DNA from: Clarkia xantiana subsp. parviflora
Lineage: Eukaryota > Streptophyta > Magnoliopsida > Myrtales > Onagraceae
DNA: 64,000 bases
Direction of reading: 5' to 3'
Assembly (NCBI GenBank): GCA_036873135.1
Contig: JAPTYO010000026.1
Span: forward strand, 3,204,001 to 3,268,000
The notes below the pieces were generated by a model. The model saw only the letters and a program-made list of their open reading frames with translations. It had not been told where the DNA came from and searched no databases. Shown one piece after another: positions 1-10,199 of the stretch. Made by a program: the position numbers and the translations under genes. The stretch's first letter is position 1, and each line of letters opens with the position of its first letter.

Positions 1-242
1 GGACTTCCTGTATTGGCCTTCTAGGCCTCTTTCGGAGCCCAATGGGCCTATTCCGCCGTTTACTTGTCGTCAATGGGCCTAACGGCTATGTCGGAACCCA
101 CCAGCCCTCTCTACGAACGAAAATGAAGTAGTCTTGCTTAAAAGGCTCTTAAATGCATTGCTTGGCGTCGAGGATGGAAATAAGCCTGTAAAGGTATACT
201 CTGACAGTCAAGCAGCAATTGCAGCAATTAAGAATCCTAAGT
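1..242 (+). pseudogene. Copia P RNase H, left fragment
   Basis: From about base 106 the + strand encodes copia-type RNase H, including the motif VYSDSQAAIAAIKNPK near 195-240. The frame stops at 242, where the LTR of Copia G begins, and resumes at 62669. This makes it the outermost host element of the window. Bases 1-105 are GC-rich, match nothing else in the window and are not recognised; they may be the end of another insertion or diverged host sequence. Confidence 0.85.
238..242. repeat. TSD TAAGT, left copy (Copia G)
   Basis: The same five bases occur at 62669-62673. Removing 243-62673 restores the RNase H frame of Copia P (KNPK followed by YHSRTKHI). Confidence 0.93.
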
Positions 243-490
243 TGTTAGCATTTGGATAATGGGTCGTTGTAATTGGGAGCCCATTATTTAGAGATTGGTA
301 CCTAACAAATTGGGTATTGTCACATTAGGGATTTTGGGCTAGGCCTAAAATCCTAATTGACATGAGAGTCCCAAAACTGGGCCTCTCTTCTCTAGCTTGG
401 CCGGCTGAAATATGCTTGAGGGTAAAGTGGACTTTTTCCCACTTTTCTCCTCTTATAAATAGGAAGTGTTAGGATTAATTTCGGTTAATC
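243..490 (+). repeat. Copia G 5' LTR, first part
   Basis: It matches the first part of the 3' LTR at 62122-62668. It carries a TATA-like TATAAAT near 454, the likely promoter. The LTR is split by Gypsy A at 490/491 and resumes at 9681. Confidence 0.93.
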
Positions 491-1316
491 CTGTGAGGTT
501 ATAGGTATCAGGTCAACGGGTCGCCGGCCTAAATCCTACTTCTCACAGGTGAACTAGCGGATCCTGTGCTTCCTGAGCTTGGTCGTTCTGATCCGTATCC
601 TTCTGCCCTTCTCCTTCTCTTCTCCACGTGCCCTGCAAGAGGGGAAATATCAAGCACGGAGGGGGGGGGGGGGTGCCTTATGTACCCTCTCCGATGCTTA
701 AGTCAATACGTTTCTTAGAGAGATAAAGCTTAGAGAGATGTCAGAGCTAAATTGCACACTTAGCCAAGATGATCAAATGAATGGTGGAAAGGTTGAATTT
801 ATAGGAAACGGTGTCATTAAGATAGCTTAATGACATCGTTAACCCTTAAACACAGTTATTTAGTCCTTGATCACGTATTTAAAACCTTAAAGCACGGAGA
901 GGTCGGCGGAAATAAACTGATTATGGGAGTCGGGAAGCGGTGCCGGGGCCCTTGGGGGGGGGGGAGAAAATCCGACCCTCAAGGGTAGGGGTGGGGTGTG
1001 GCCACCCAACCCTTCCCTAGGGAAGATAGGGTTGGCCAACCCTATCTCCCCTAGGGGAGATCGGGTTGGTCCACCCGATCTCCCTTAGGGGGGATCGGGT
1101 TGGCTGACCCGATCTCCCCTAGGGGGGTTCGGGTGTGGCCACCCGACCTCACCTAGGTGAGTTTGCCGCGGTCCGGACGAGTATTTTTGCCTCGTCCGGA
1201 CCGTTGGTGTTTCCGCGGGGTGTTTGGGTCGAAGTTTCGATTTATAATCATTAACGGGGTGATCAAAATAAAACGATTTAGAAGTCAACGGGTTCAAATT
1301 GGGCGTATATCCATCA
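491..1316 (-). repeat. Gypsy A 3' LTR
   Basis: Read on the minus strand it starts TGATGGATATACGCCC at 1316 and ends ...CTCACA at 491. It contains a 13-G run near 659-672 and another near 954-964. Between about 966 and 1160 lies a series of palindromes centred on CCTAGG. The TATA-like element is near 798-805 on the minus strand. Confidence 0.92.
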
Positions 1317-1890
1317 CATGCCCCCGAGTCAACCGATGGCCTGACCCTTGATTGACTATATTTTAGGATGGTATACCACGTTCAATTGAAGCCGGGATTA
1401 TACCTTTTGTCAGAAACCTTACTTACCCGTGGGTGTGTGTCTCTGACTCTGCCCCCTGTCTTATAAGATAGAGGAATTGAAAACGTCAGAATAGCACGGA
1501 CACGTGTCCAAGCACGTGTCCGTCTGAGATGGAAATAATAAATCTATCTTGGCGGTATATACTCGGAAAATATACGCTTGTGTGGGGATGCAACTTGAAT
1601 ACAGCTAAACGAGTCCATGCTTCAATTTCATGCCGGGGTAAGTCTAAGTGGAGAAATTTTTTAATTTTGGTCTAAATTTTTTCTAAGTATAGGATACTTA
1701 AAGATGTACCTATATGGTGTTAACTTGGGTGGAAATATGTCTAACCATAGTCTAAGGGAGGTAAAGATGTTATTTTTTCCTTTAGCCCTTAGATCTCTTT
1801 TAATTAAAATGGAGGGTTGTGATTATGTCACTTTAAAAAACCCTACACCTTTTCAAATATATAGAGGAGTAAAGAAATTACCTCACTTAG
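1317..1890 (-). other. Gypsy A 3' internal end with polypurine tract
   Basis: Next to the LTR the minus strand reads GACTCGGGGGCATG, a G-rich polypurine tract for plus-strand priming. The same tract precedes the 3' LTRs of C (44911-44924) and D (53339-53352), and a close variant precedes the middle LTR of F. The rest is untranslated sequence homologous to 44526-44924 and 52940-53352. I see no gene in it. Confidence 0.75.
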
Positions 1891-2270
1891 TCACCATTGT
1901 CATCTTTTTCTTTTTTCCTCACACTTGGAGACCAAGGGAGGAATTCTTGCACACCAAGGGAGAGGGCCGGCCAGAAATTCCGACGAAGGGGTGGAATTCC
2001 GGTCAGTAGTGCGACGGAGGAGGCCGGCAAGGGGTGGCGGCGCGACCCAAGGCGAAGGCGGAGCAGACCTTGGCTCACGGCGGCGCTCGGCGAGGTCACA
2101 GGGCAGCAGCGGCGTAGCGAGGACGTCGACGGCGCGGAGGACGGCGACCGTGGTTCCGGCGAGTCACGGCGGAAGCGGGATAAGTGAATCCCGGCGCAGC
2201 TCGGTCGCGGCGGTGGCGAAAGGCGGTCTCCGGTGAGGGGCTGATTTCCGGCTACCTCAAAACTCAAATT
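1890..2270 (+). promoter_or_regulatory. GC-rich 5' region of the antisense gene (Gypsy A)
   Basis: This CpG-rich island stands out from AT-rich flanks and lies just upstream of the + strand antisense gene. Gypsy L has a similar island (36530-36770) at the matching place. Both contain short sequences such as GGCCGGCAAGGG. Both strands are open here because of composition, so I do not call a protein. A promoter or 5' exon role is inferred from position. Confidence 0.45.
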
Positions 2271-2840
2271 CCGGACCCGTTTATCACATCGGGTCGGGTT
2301 TTCCGAAGGTCCAATCTTTTCCTTTCCATTATCGTAAAAAATGTCAATACTTGAATTGCCGTTATTCGATTGCCGATTCTTGACTGAATATGTGATTGTC
2401 GTAGATAGCCGCCGATTTGGGGAAAAAATTTGGCCGGTTGCCCGGAGATAGTTTTTTGTCCGTTTAAACTATTCCCGCTTGAATTTGACGTCGTGGCACC
2501 ATTTGTGTGTTGATTTCCATTGAGGGGCATAATTGTAATTTTGCCCAGGAATTGATTTTCCGTTCGAGAAAAATTGCCCGATTTTATCGTTGTGGTGTCC
2601 TTGGCGCGTGTTTGTTACCTTTGTTGGATGCCTTTGAGTTTTTGGTTGTTGTTTGTCGGGTGCTGGGGTATGCCCGGTTTTTCCAGAAATCTTCTTATCT
2701 TGACACCTGTCGTGCCGTGACAGGTATTATACTCGTGGTGGTGTCCTCGTACGCAAACTTGGCAGAGGCGCTATATCCTTCGAAGGACGAGTAAGTTTCT
2801 TTTTCTCTCTATTCGTCGCGTTGCTTTCTTTCCTGCCATT
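2271..2840 (+). other. Antisense gene leader and possible first exon (Gypsy A)
   Basis: The + strand is open from about 2507 to 2794 and ends at a GTAAGT donor (2791-2796). A pyrimidine-rich stretch and an AG acceptor follow near 2840. The encoded segment resembles no family I know, so it may be a 5' exon or UTR. Confidence 0.4.
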
Positions 2841-2841
2841 A

Positions 2842-5207
2842 GTTAGGTGTCGGATTCTGAGCCGTATACTGAGCCGGGGTGTTAGTCGGAGCCTGATTCG
2901 AGCTTGGAATTTCTCACTGCCTTTGATTTAGGTCTCGCTGCTTTGTCGGAGAACTACCTGACTAGGTCTGACTATAACGAGCATGTTACCTTAGGTGACA
3001 TTTGTCCCTTAGATGAGCCTTTATATCCCTTCCTTCCTTCTTTGGGAAACACCCGCCAGACAGTGACAGAGCCCCCCAGGGGGAAGGTTGTTGTTTATCC
3101 TTCCCAGATTCGGTTTGGATTGCGGCTGCCTTATTGCGATGATCTTGTAGAATTGAGTAGATTCTTTAGGATCTCCCCTGTGAACCTTGCCCCCAGTGCT
3201 ATCCGCGTCTGGGTGGGCTTCCGGGTGTTATGTCACTGGTACTCCTGGAAGTATTCATTGGTCTTGTTCCGGTGCTTCTTCCGATTCCAGTATCAGAAGA
3301 AGGTAGGCTTCGCGAGTTTTGTAACTCGCTATCCGTCCCTCAAAGATTCCCGATTTGCTGATTTCGGGTTGAGTGGGATACTTCTCTTCGTTTCGTGGCC
3401 CGGAGCGATAACTCGGCGAGCCACTAGGCCAAACATTATTTCTTTATCACGGATCGATATGTTACCTGGCTGGTTTTGAATGAGGATCGATCGGACGGCT
3501 GGCCTGCCTTTGGGGAGTTCTCTTCTGTGGACTTAGAGACTATGAAGACCATCTATGAGAGCCACAGGACCCAGTCATACTACCCTGTGTCCTTGGTGAC
3601 CGAGACAGATCTCTATGAGGCAGGGATTAGTTTGACTCCTGACTCCGGGGGTTCGGTATGTTACTTAGTCTTCTCTTCTACATTTACTTTCTGTTTTTCC
3701 CTTGTAGGTTGGTTTCACGGGAAAACGTATAACGCGCAGGCAGCACCGGTCGATCTGAGCAAGAGGAGGGCTCCCTCCAGCTCTACTCCGAAGAAGTCCC
3801 CTATGCTTGGGAAGACTGCTGGGGCCTCTGGTATACTTCCTTCTCTTTTTCTCTTATGGTATACTTGTGTTTTTTCTTACGCTGTTTTCCTTGTATTGTT
3901 AGGGCACTCTCCTTTGGTGACCGAGAGATTTGTCTCTGTGGGCAAGGGCTCTGGACCTTCTAAGTCCAAGTCACGGAGGTCCGACTCTGAGGCCGGGGCC
4001 TCGGCTGTCAAGAAGAAGAAGGCTGCAGATCCTCCTCCCCCTGGTGTTCGTCCCCCGACCCTGTCTCGCGATAAAGAGATAGTGGTCGAAGAGGCGCCTT
4101 CCCGAGCTGATAAAAGGAAGCGGCCTGTTGGTGATGGTGGAGTGGTCACTGGTTCTCCATCTCCTGCCCCCCAGCCGAGGGCACGGTCGTCAGGTTCGTT
4201 CTTCTTTATGTCATTGATGCTTCTATGTTCGTATTTTTCTTTATCTTGCTTTGTTTGTATAGGTGGGCCTCCGGCTTTGAGTCGGAATGATTTTACGCGC
4301 CTTACTGACTAGGATATCGTTGGATCTGAGTGGAATCCTTTTGCTGGGTTGAAGGAGTTCCACTTTGACAGCGGATCTTCCTTGCGTACCCCGGAGGTTG
4401 GCATTCGTGTGCTTCACGGTGCCATCGCTCCCGGTGATCGTGCTCCTCAGCCTAAGTCTCCTAGGGAGACCCGGCGTTTCGTTCAGGGTGTATTATCCCG
4501 TTATGTTCCTGTGAGTGGTGTCTCTCTTCCCTTTTTACTTTCATGTGGTTGCTTTTCCAGTTACTTATCCCTTGCTGAATTTTCAGGGTATGTTTGACAT
4601 GGTGAACATGTCGTCCCTTGTGCTTGAGCTGTCAGATGAGAAGAAGGCTCTTGAGGATAACCAGGTATCCCTGAAGGCGGAGCTTGCCACTGCCGCTGAG
4701 AAGGCTCGCCTGTCTGACTTGCAGATGCAGGAGCTTAGGGACCAGGTGTCTCTACTTGAGACTACCGTGGGTAGTTTGCGCCGTGAGGCTGATGTTGCAT
4801 CGTCACTCCATGCTGAGGAGTTGAGGAAGCTTGAGGCGAGGTGCCGGGCGGAGGAGAGAGCTGTTGCAGTATCTGAGTACAAAGCTTCCTCTGCCTTTAC
4901 TGCTGATTACAGTGTTCGGCTGAACCAGGAGATGAACCAGTTTGGCGAGTACCTTGTTGATCACATCTTCCGTATTGATCCCCAGTTTCCTGTCAATGAT
5001 CTGGGTTACTTTGGACCGTATGCTACTGGTTATATGGCCGTTCTTAGGGGTCAAGCTGCCGTTGCTGATGAGCCTGCCCCTGCACAGGTGGATGCTACAC
5101 CTGTGGATGTTGATAGTTCAGAGTCTTCTTCCTCTTCTTCGGTCTCTGCTTGTGGTTCTTCCTCAGATGGTCAGGACCGTGAGGATTCTCCAGCAGGCTC
5201 TGGTTGA
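2842..5207 (+). pseudogene. Antisense spliced gene with Transposase_28-like domain (Gypsy A)
   Basis: The gene lies on the strand opposite to gag. The first main exon (about 2842-3655) carries a PF04195 (Transposase_28, putative gypsy type) pattern: PP-RGKVVVYPSQ, FGLRLPYCDDLVELSRFF, then a run ending GFRVLCH. GT-AG introns lie at 3656-3707, 3831-3902, 4194-4262 and 4511-4586. Middle exons encode a Lys/Ser/Pro-rich, nuclear-looking linker. The last exon (4587-5207) encodes a coiled coil of about 100 residues, a conserved block around FGEYLVDHIFRIDPQFP, and a Ser/Asp-rich tail. In-frame stops at 3359, 3425 and 4310 and a frameshift near 3300-3330 disable it. Gypsy L has a homologue at 33021-35772. 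Function is unknown; the family name is historical and does not show transposase activity. Confidence 0.78.
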
Positions 5208-5674
5208 TATGCTGATATCACTTTATCCTTGTACATATGACTTTACTTTTCCTCCCCTTTAATGGGTTGAGTGTTTCTCCCCTTGATGGGTCGAGTTCAT
5301 TTTGGGATTGCTATACTTGAGATTTTGTGTTGGTTTCCTTCTTCGCATGGTTATGTTGGCGGTGTGTGAAACACTTGCCTTTGGTGGTGGTATGCATGGT
5401 GTGTGGGACACCTGCCTTTTGATGGGTACTTCGTATGCTTCTGTATATATTCCTTTGACTATGGACTCTTCCTTTCTTTGTGATTTTCTTTACTTAACTC
5501 TCTTTTGTGTTTTCCTTCATATTGTACCTGCTATCTCATCAAGAAAAAACGTTATGTGTTCTTCATACAACTTTACTTTGCAATTATTTTCTCATGGGAT
5601 CCTTCTTAGTATGGTGCAATGATCTCTTCTGATACCCTTTAAATGGTATATATGGTACTGTTATACCAAAGATA
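5208..5674 (+). other. 3' UTR-like region of the antisense gene (Gypsy A)
   Basis: This is T-rich sequence after the stop codon. It is homologous in reverse to 41896-42180 (C) and 50160-50420 (D), so it belongs to the element. Short open frames here are not conserved. It probably holds the poly(A) signal of the antisense transcript. Confidence 0.55.
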
Positions 5675-6305
5675 TGCTCTTAGTGGGCGTCGAATCTGTT
5701 CGCGAGACATGCTCTCGGAGGGCACTTAACGTTTCGCAGGATAGGCTCCCGGAGGGCACAATTTAGACCAAAGATACGCTCCTGGTGGGCGTCGAATCTG
5801 GTAGTTTGAAATCTACCTCAAGATACGCTCTTGGGGGCGTCGAATCTGGTAGTTTGAAATCTACCTCAATATACGCTCTTGGGTGCGTCGAAGGTCGTAG
5901 TTTTTAGAAACCACTCTCAAGATACGCTCTTGGGGGCGTCGAAGTTCGTAGTTTTTTCAAACCACTCTCAAGATACGCTCTTGGGGGCGTCGAAGTTCGT
6001 AGTTTTTTCAAACCACTCTCAAGATACGCTCTTGGGGGCGTCGAAGTTCGTAGTTTTTGGAAACCACTCTCAAGATACGCTCTTGGGGGCGTCGAAGTTC
6101 GTATTTTTTTGAAACCACTCTCAAGATACGCTCTTGGGGGCGTTGAAGTTCATAGTATGAAAACTACTCTCAAGATACGCTCTTGGGGGCGTCGAAGGTC
6201 GTAGTATAAAAACTACTCTCAAGATACGCTCTTGGGGGCATCGAAGGTCGTAGTATGAAAACTACTCTCAAGATACGCTCTTGGGGGCGTTGAGGGTGTT
6301 GTTGA
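5675..6305. repeat. Tandem repeat array of Gypsy A
   Basis: Units of about 50 bp built on AAGATACGCTCTTGGGGGCG, followed by TCGAAG and a GTAG/CTAC stem. About ten copies are present. One copy of a longer unit (GCCCTCC/CTCGGAGGGC, 5690-5790) lies at the left. The array sits between the 3' ends of the two convergent coding units. Related arrays occur in C and D, and an unrelated-sequence array sits at the same place in L. Confidence 0.92.
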
Positions 6306-6561
6306 CTTGAAGTCATATCTGTGTAAGGATAACATAATGATTGTATCACCACCTTCTTTGAAAGATACTTTTGAGTAACTTCTACTTCTTTAGGAGCATT
6401 CATGCTTCATTTACACTTGGGGTGCCTTGGATGGATCCAGACACCCTTTGGAGGAAAATAAAGATACTTGTAGATTCGGAATAACTTCTTGAGTTCTCCT
6501 TCTAAAAATTTGTTTTTGGAAAACTTAAAATGCTTGAACATGCAAAGTGCTGAATATTAAA
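6306..6561 (-). other. Spacer between array and second gag-like gene (Gypsy A)
   Basis: Non-coding AT-rich sequence. No motif recognised. Confidence 0.4.
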
Positions 6562-7131
6562 CTAAGGATATGGGGTGGTGAGTGTGTCTGTTGCCACGTA
6601 CTCCTTTAGGCCTCCTTTGTAAATCATCTCCTCCACTTCTATCTTCAGCACCATGCAATCATTGGTTTGATGCCCCCAGGTCCCATGGTACTCACACCAA
6701 CCCTGTGCATCTCTTCCTAGCAAGGCCTTGCCCTCCTCTTTGCATGTGGGTAGCTCTTCCTTGAGGTACTTCTGAAAAATTTCTTCTATCTTCACTGGAA
6801 GGGGTGTGAATTTGAAGTTTACACCTCCTTCCAGTGCGTCAGTCTCTCTTTCTTTTTCAAGGACTTCTTCCGGTTGCCCTATCTCTTTTGCGAACGCCTT
6901 GTCCAGCTTCTCTTTGAGCTCCCTCATTGTGCTTGTCATGGCCACCTCATAGAGCCCTCCATATGCTTCAAATGAGGTTGGATGCATGTTTCTAAGGAAG
7001 GCCCTTACGGCCTCTCTTTTTGTGATGTCCATACTTGCACCATAGCTGAAGAATCTCTCGAAGTAGCTTGATATGGGCTCCTTTGGCAGTTGCTTGATGT
7101 CGTTTATGTATCGGAAAACCTTTTCAATGGA
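6562..7131 (-). pseudogene. Second gag-like domain (gag2) of Gypsy A
   Basis: On the minus strand this continues the protease frame region after a stop near 7150. Its N-terminal half resembles a capsid C-terminal part (ESIEKVFRYINDIKQ, then AVRAFLRNMHP). An acidic linker follows, then a zinc-knuckle-like CX2HX4HX4C motif (CEYHGTWGHQTNDC) near 6620-6662. The same motif type closes gag1, so this looks like a duplicated gag module. The frame is open for 156 codons from the Met at 7032. Gypsy L has a clear homologue at 31391-31915. RT would normally occupy this position. Confidence 0.75.
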
Positions 7132-7149
7132 TTCCCTTGTTCTCTTTCC

Positions 7150-8812
7150 TTATGCATTCTCTGGCTGCCAAGGTATGCTTGTTACCTTTACAGTCTTACT
7201 TCTCCGCTTCTTCTTAGCTAGTCCCTGAAAGAACTGCCTACTCAGGCGGAGTATAACTCCCTTTTTCATCTTTCCCTGCCTTAGCCATTTCAACACCTTT
7301 TCTTTGTCCTGGATGGCCCCAATCATGACCATAGCCACTGTGTCTGACTTGTGTGATCCACGTCTCATGGAGTATACGTAGCATTGCCTTGCCGTACGCT
7401 GATCACCCAAGACTTCCCCAATTCCGTTTTCGGTGATATACTTCAGTTTCTGATGCACGGTAGATGACACAATGTCATATGGATTTATGGTTGTTCTTCC
7501 TAGGATCCCGTTATAGGCTCCCAAGCTTTCAACCACCATGAAGTTGATATTTACTCTCAGCAGTGTCCATCATTGGCCCATGGTCACTGGCAGGGTTATC
7601 ATTCCTAGGGGATAACATGTTGCCCCTGAGAAGCCAACCAGAGGGAAGTTGACTTGTTTGATGTCTGCCTTTGTTTTTCCTATCTCTTCCAGGACCCTTA
7701 GGCTTAGGAGGTCTGCAGAGCTGCCCCCATCTACCAGTATTCTTTTTACATCAAAGTTATCGATGTCCATCGTGATGACTAAAGCATCATCATGCGTGAA
7801 GACAATATGACTCTTATCTTTCTCCGAATACTCAATCTTCATCTCCTCTCCTTCTCGTGGTCTCTTTCTCCACTTTGGTACCGAGCTTAGCTTGGATGCA
7901 TAAACTTCCTTTGCATTAGCTGTTGGGCAACCTGATGCCACTCCTCCATGTATCATGTTTATAGTCCCCCTCTTGTTAGGTGGGGGATTATAATCTACCT
8001 TGTCTTTGCCTTTATCCTTGTGTGATGGCCCTAGTTGTATGCCGTTGCCACCGTGATCAACAAACTGTTTTAGCTCCCCTCTCTGGATGATATTGTTGAT
8101 ACTTAGCTTCAAGCTAAAGCATTCGTTCGTATCATGCCCATATGCCTCATGGTTATCACACCATCTATCTTTGTGTGTCCCTACCATTGGCGCTCTCCAT
8201 CTTCCGGGGGGCGACCATAGTTTCTGATTTCTCATCTCTCTCAGGACCACTGCTGGGGTGGTGTTCAATGGTATGAACTTGATGACGTTTATTTCCCTAG
8301 CCTTCAGTGGCTCACCCATCTGATTTCTTTGCTGAGGCGGACGCCACTCCTGTTGCCTTATGGGTTGAGGTGCCTGAGGTGGCTTTCCCTTATTCTGCTT
8401 TGTATTGTCCTCCTTTGCTGCTTGAATCTTGGCTTTCTTACTCACCCTGTGCCTTTCTAGGTCTATATGAGTTTTCACTCTCCCTGCTAGCTCCTCTAAG
8501 GTGCTTGCCGGTTTCTTGGCCATCTTTTCTGCCAATGTGGACCCGAAGCGACCTAGGTTTCTTATGAAGGCTCTTATTATTTAACCCTTGGTGATGTCTC
8601 CCTGTATGTCTGCTATGTTTTGGTTGAACCTAGTATAGTAATCAGCCAAAGATTCATCATTTTATTGCTTCACATCAACTAGGGAGCCTGTTCCTTTGAG
8701 TAGCTTCCTTTCTCCTAGGTATCTCTGAAGAAACTTCGCCTTTAGCTGCGCCCATGAGTGGATGCTCTCGGTAGGTAGGCTAAAGAACCAATGTGACGCC
8801 ACCCCTCGTGAT
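7150..8812 (-). pseudogene. gag: gag and retropepsin-like protease of Gypsy A
   Basis: On the minus strand the frame starts within the retrotransposon gag domain (WFFSLPTESIHSWAQLKAKF, ERKLL) only about 40 bp after the primer site. The gag N-terminus is therefore missing. Stops lie near 8582 and 8664. The longest open part, 8535-7570, holds a basic linker, a CX2HX4HX4C knuckle (CDNHEAYGHDTNEC) and an aspartic protease core LVDGGSSADLL with a downstream LVGFSG block. A stop near 7565 separates the last protease part, 7539-7150, with the SLGAYNGILGRT block of Tat-type proteases. The enzyme family would cleave Gag; this copy is inactive. Confidence 0.85.
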
Positions 8813-8835
8813 TGCCAGGCTTTCTGTTCGAAGCC

Positions 8836-8851
8836 CACAGACGGCGCTAAG
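8836..8851 (-). promoter_or_regulatory. Primer binding site of Gypsy A (mutated)
   Basis: The minus strand reads TAGCGCCGTCTGTGGGCTTC just inside the LTR. It matches the site of element C (TGGCGCCGTCTGTGGGCTTC) except for one base. The identity of the primer tRNA was not determined. Confidence 0.7.
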
Positions 8852-9680
8852 TGTTAGGTTATAGATTTCAGGTCAATGGGTCGCCGGCCTAAATCCTACT
8901 CCTCACTGGTGAACTAGCGGATCCTGTGCTTCCTGAGCTCGGTCGTTCTGATCCATATCCTTCTGCTCTTCTCCTTCTCTTCTCCTTGTGCCCTGCAAGA
9001 GGGGCAATATCAAGCACGGAGGGGGGGGGGGGGGTGGTGCTTGATGTACCCTCTCCGATGCTTAAGTCAATACTTTTCTTAGAGAGATAAAGCTTAGAGA
9101 GATGTCAGAGCTAAATTGCACACTTAGCCAAGATGATCAAATGAATGGTGGAAATGTTGTATTTATAGGCAACGGTGTCATTAAGATAGCTTAATGACAT
9201 CCTTAACCCTTAAACACAATTAATTAGTCCTTGATCACGTAATTAAAACCTTAAAGCACGGAGAGGTCGGCGGAAATAAACTGAGTATCGGAGTCGGGAA
9301 GCGGTGCCGGGGCCCTTGGGGGGGGGGGAGAAAATCCGACCCCCAAGGGTAGGGGTTGGGTGTGGCCACCCAACCCTTCCCTAGGGAAGATAGGGTTGGC
9401 CAACCCTATCTCCTCTAGGGGAGATCGGGTTGGTCCACCCGATCTCCCCTAGGGGGGATCGGGTTGGCTGACCCGATCTCCCCTAGGGGAGGTCGGGTGT
9501 GGCCACCCGACCTCACCTAGGTGAGTTTGCCGCGGTCCGGACGAGTATTTTTCCCCCGTCCGGACCGTTGGTGTTTCCTCGGGGTGTTTGGGTCGAAGTT
9601 TCGATTTATAATCATTAACGGGGTGATCAAAATAAAACGATTTAGAAGTCAACGGGTTCAAATTGGGCGTATATCCATCA
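8852..9680 (-). repeat. Gypsy A 5' LTR
   Basis: Minus strand, TGATGGATATAC...CCTAACA, paired with 491-1316. It has the same CCTAGG-centred palindrome set, a TATA-like element and a 14-G run near 9021-9034. Confidence 0.92.
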
Positions 9681-10030
9681 AATCCCTTTCTTCCTTTGTG
9701 GTGAGACAAAAAGAAAACCCTTCTCCCTATTACTTAATAGTTTCGGCCGAACCAATATAAAGCCAAGGAGGTGCCAAATTGTGTCAAGCAATTTACTCCA
9801 TTGATCCATCCCTGTGAAGAATCGACTGAGGCTTTGCTATGGAGCATAATCCGCGTAGGGCTTCTCCAATAAGAACCTCTACGGGAACCGTCCGGCGGAT
9901 CGATAACTCTCCTCTAACGATCCAAGGTACAAGGAAAGCAAAGTAGGTATGTGCATAATCTTCCGCTCCGTATTCATTACCAAGTACGTATCTTATTTTG
10001 TTTCGTTGTATTTAGCCCTATTATCCTACA
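9681..10030 (+). repeat. Copia G 5' LTR, second part
   Basis: The first five bases are the right TSD copy AATCC. The sequence then continues the Copia G LTR exactly where it broke at 490, as shown by the uninterrupted 3' LTR (62366 onward). It ends ...TATCCTACA at 10030. Confidence 0.92.
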
Positions 10031-10199
10031 GTGGTATCAGAGCCTGTGCTAGGGAGTTCATGATTTTGATAAAATTGTTGTTACAATCACCATGTTAAAA
10101 TTGCCGATATTTACATGATGTTCATAATAACATTTGATGTTCATGATTTTCAAGAAAAAACACCACTTTTATCAAAACTAAACATTGGATTCTTGATCT
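10031..10199 (+). promoter_or_regulatory. Copia G primer binding site and start of leader
   Basis: TGGTATCAGAGC at 10032-10043 is the classical complement of the initiator Met tRNA 3' end used by plant copia elements. The leader continues to 10199, where Copia K is inserted, and resumes at 26776. Bases 10195-10199 are the left TSD copy GATCT. Confidence 0.92.

Larger units (their letters stand above)
491..9680 (-). mobile_element. Gypsy A: non-autonomous gypsy element with antisense gene
   Basis: A 9.19-kb minus-strand element between TSD copies AATCC (486-490 and 9681-9685). It has LTRs of 826 and 829 bp. Along its own direction (high to low coordinates) come the PBS, truncated gag, protease, second gag-like domain, a tandem array, an antisense spliced gene, an untranslated 3' end and the PPT. 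I see no reverse transcriptase, RNase H or integrase, so movement would need proteins from a relative. The two LTRs differ at scattered sites, a few per cent by eye. Confidence 0.93.

Noticed and set aside
1887..2267. Open frames on both strands in the GC-rich island, up to 126 codons
   Set aside because: Arg/Pro/Ser-rich translations on both strands follow from base composition. There is no domain and no conservation with L at protein level.
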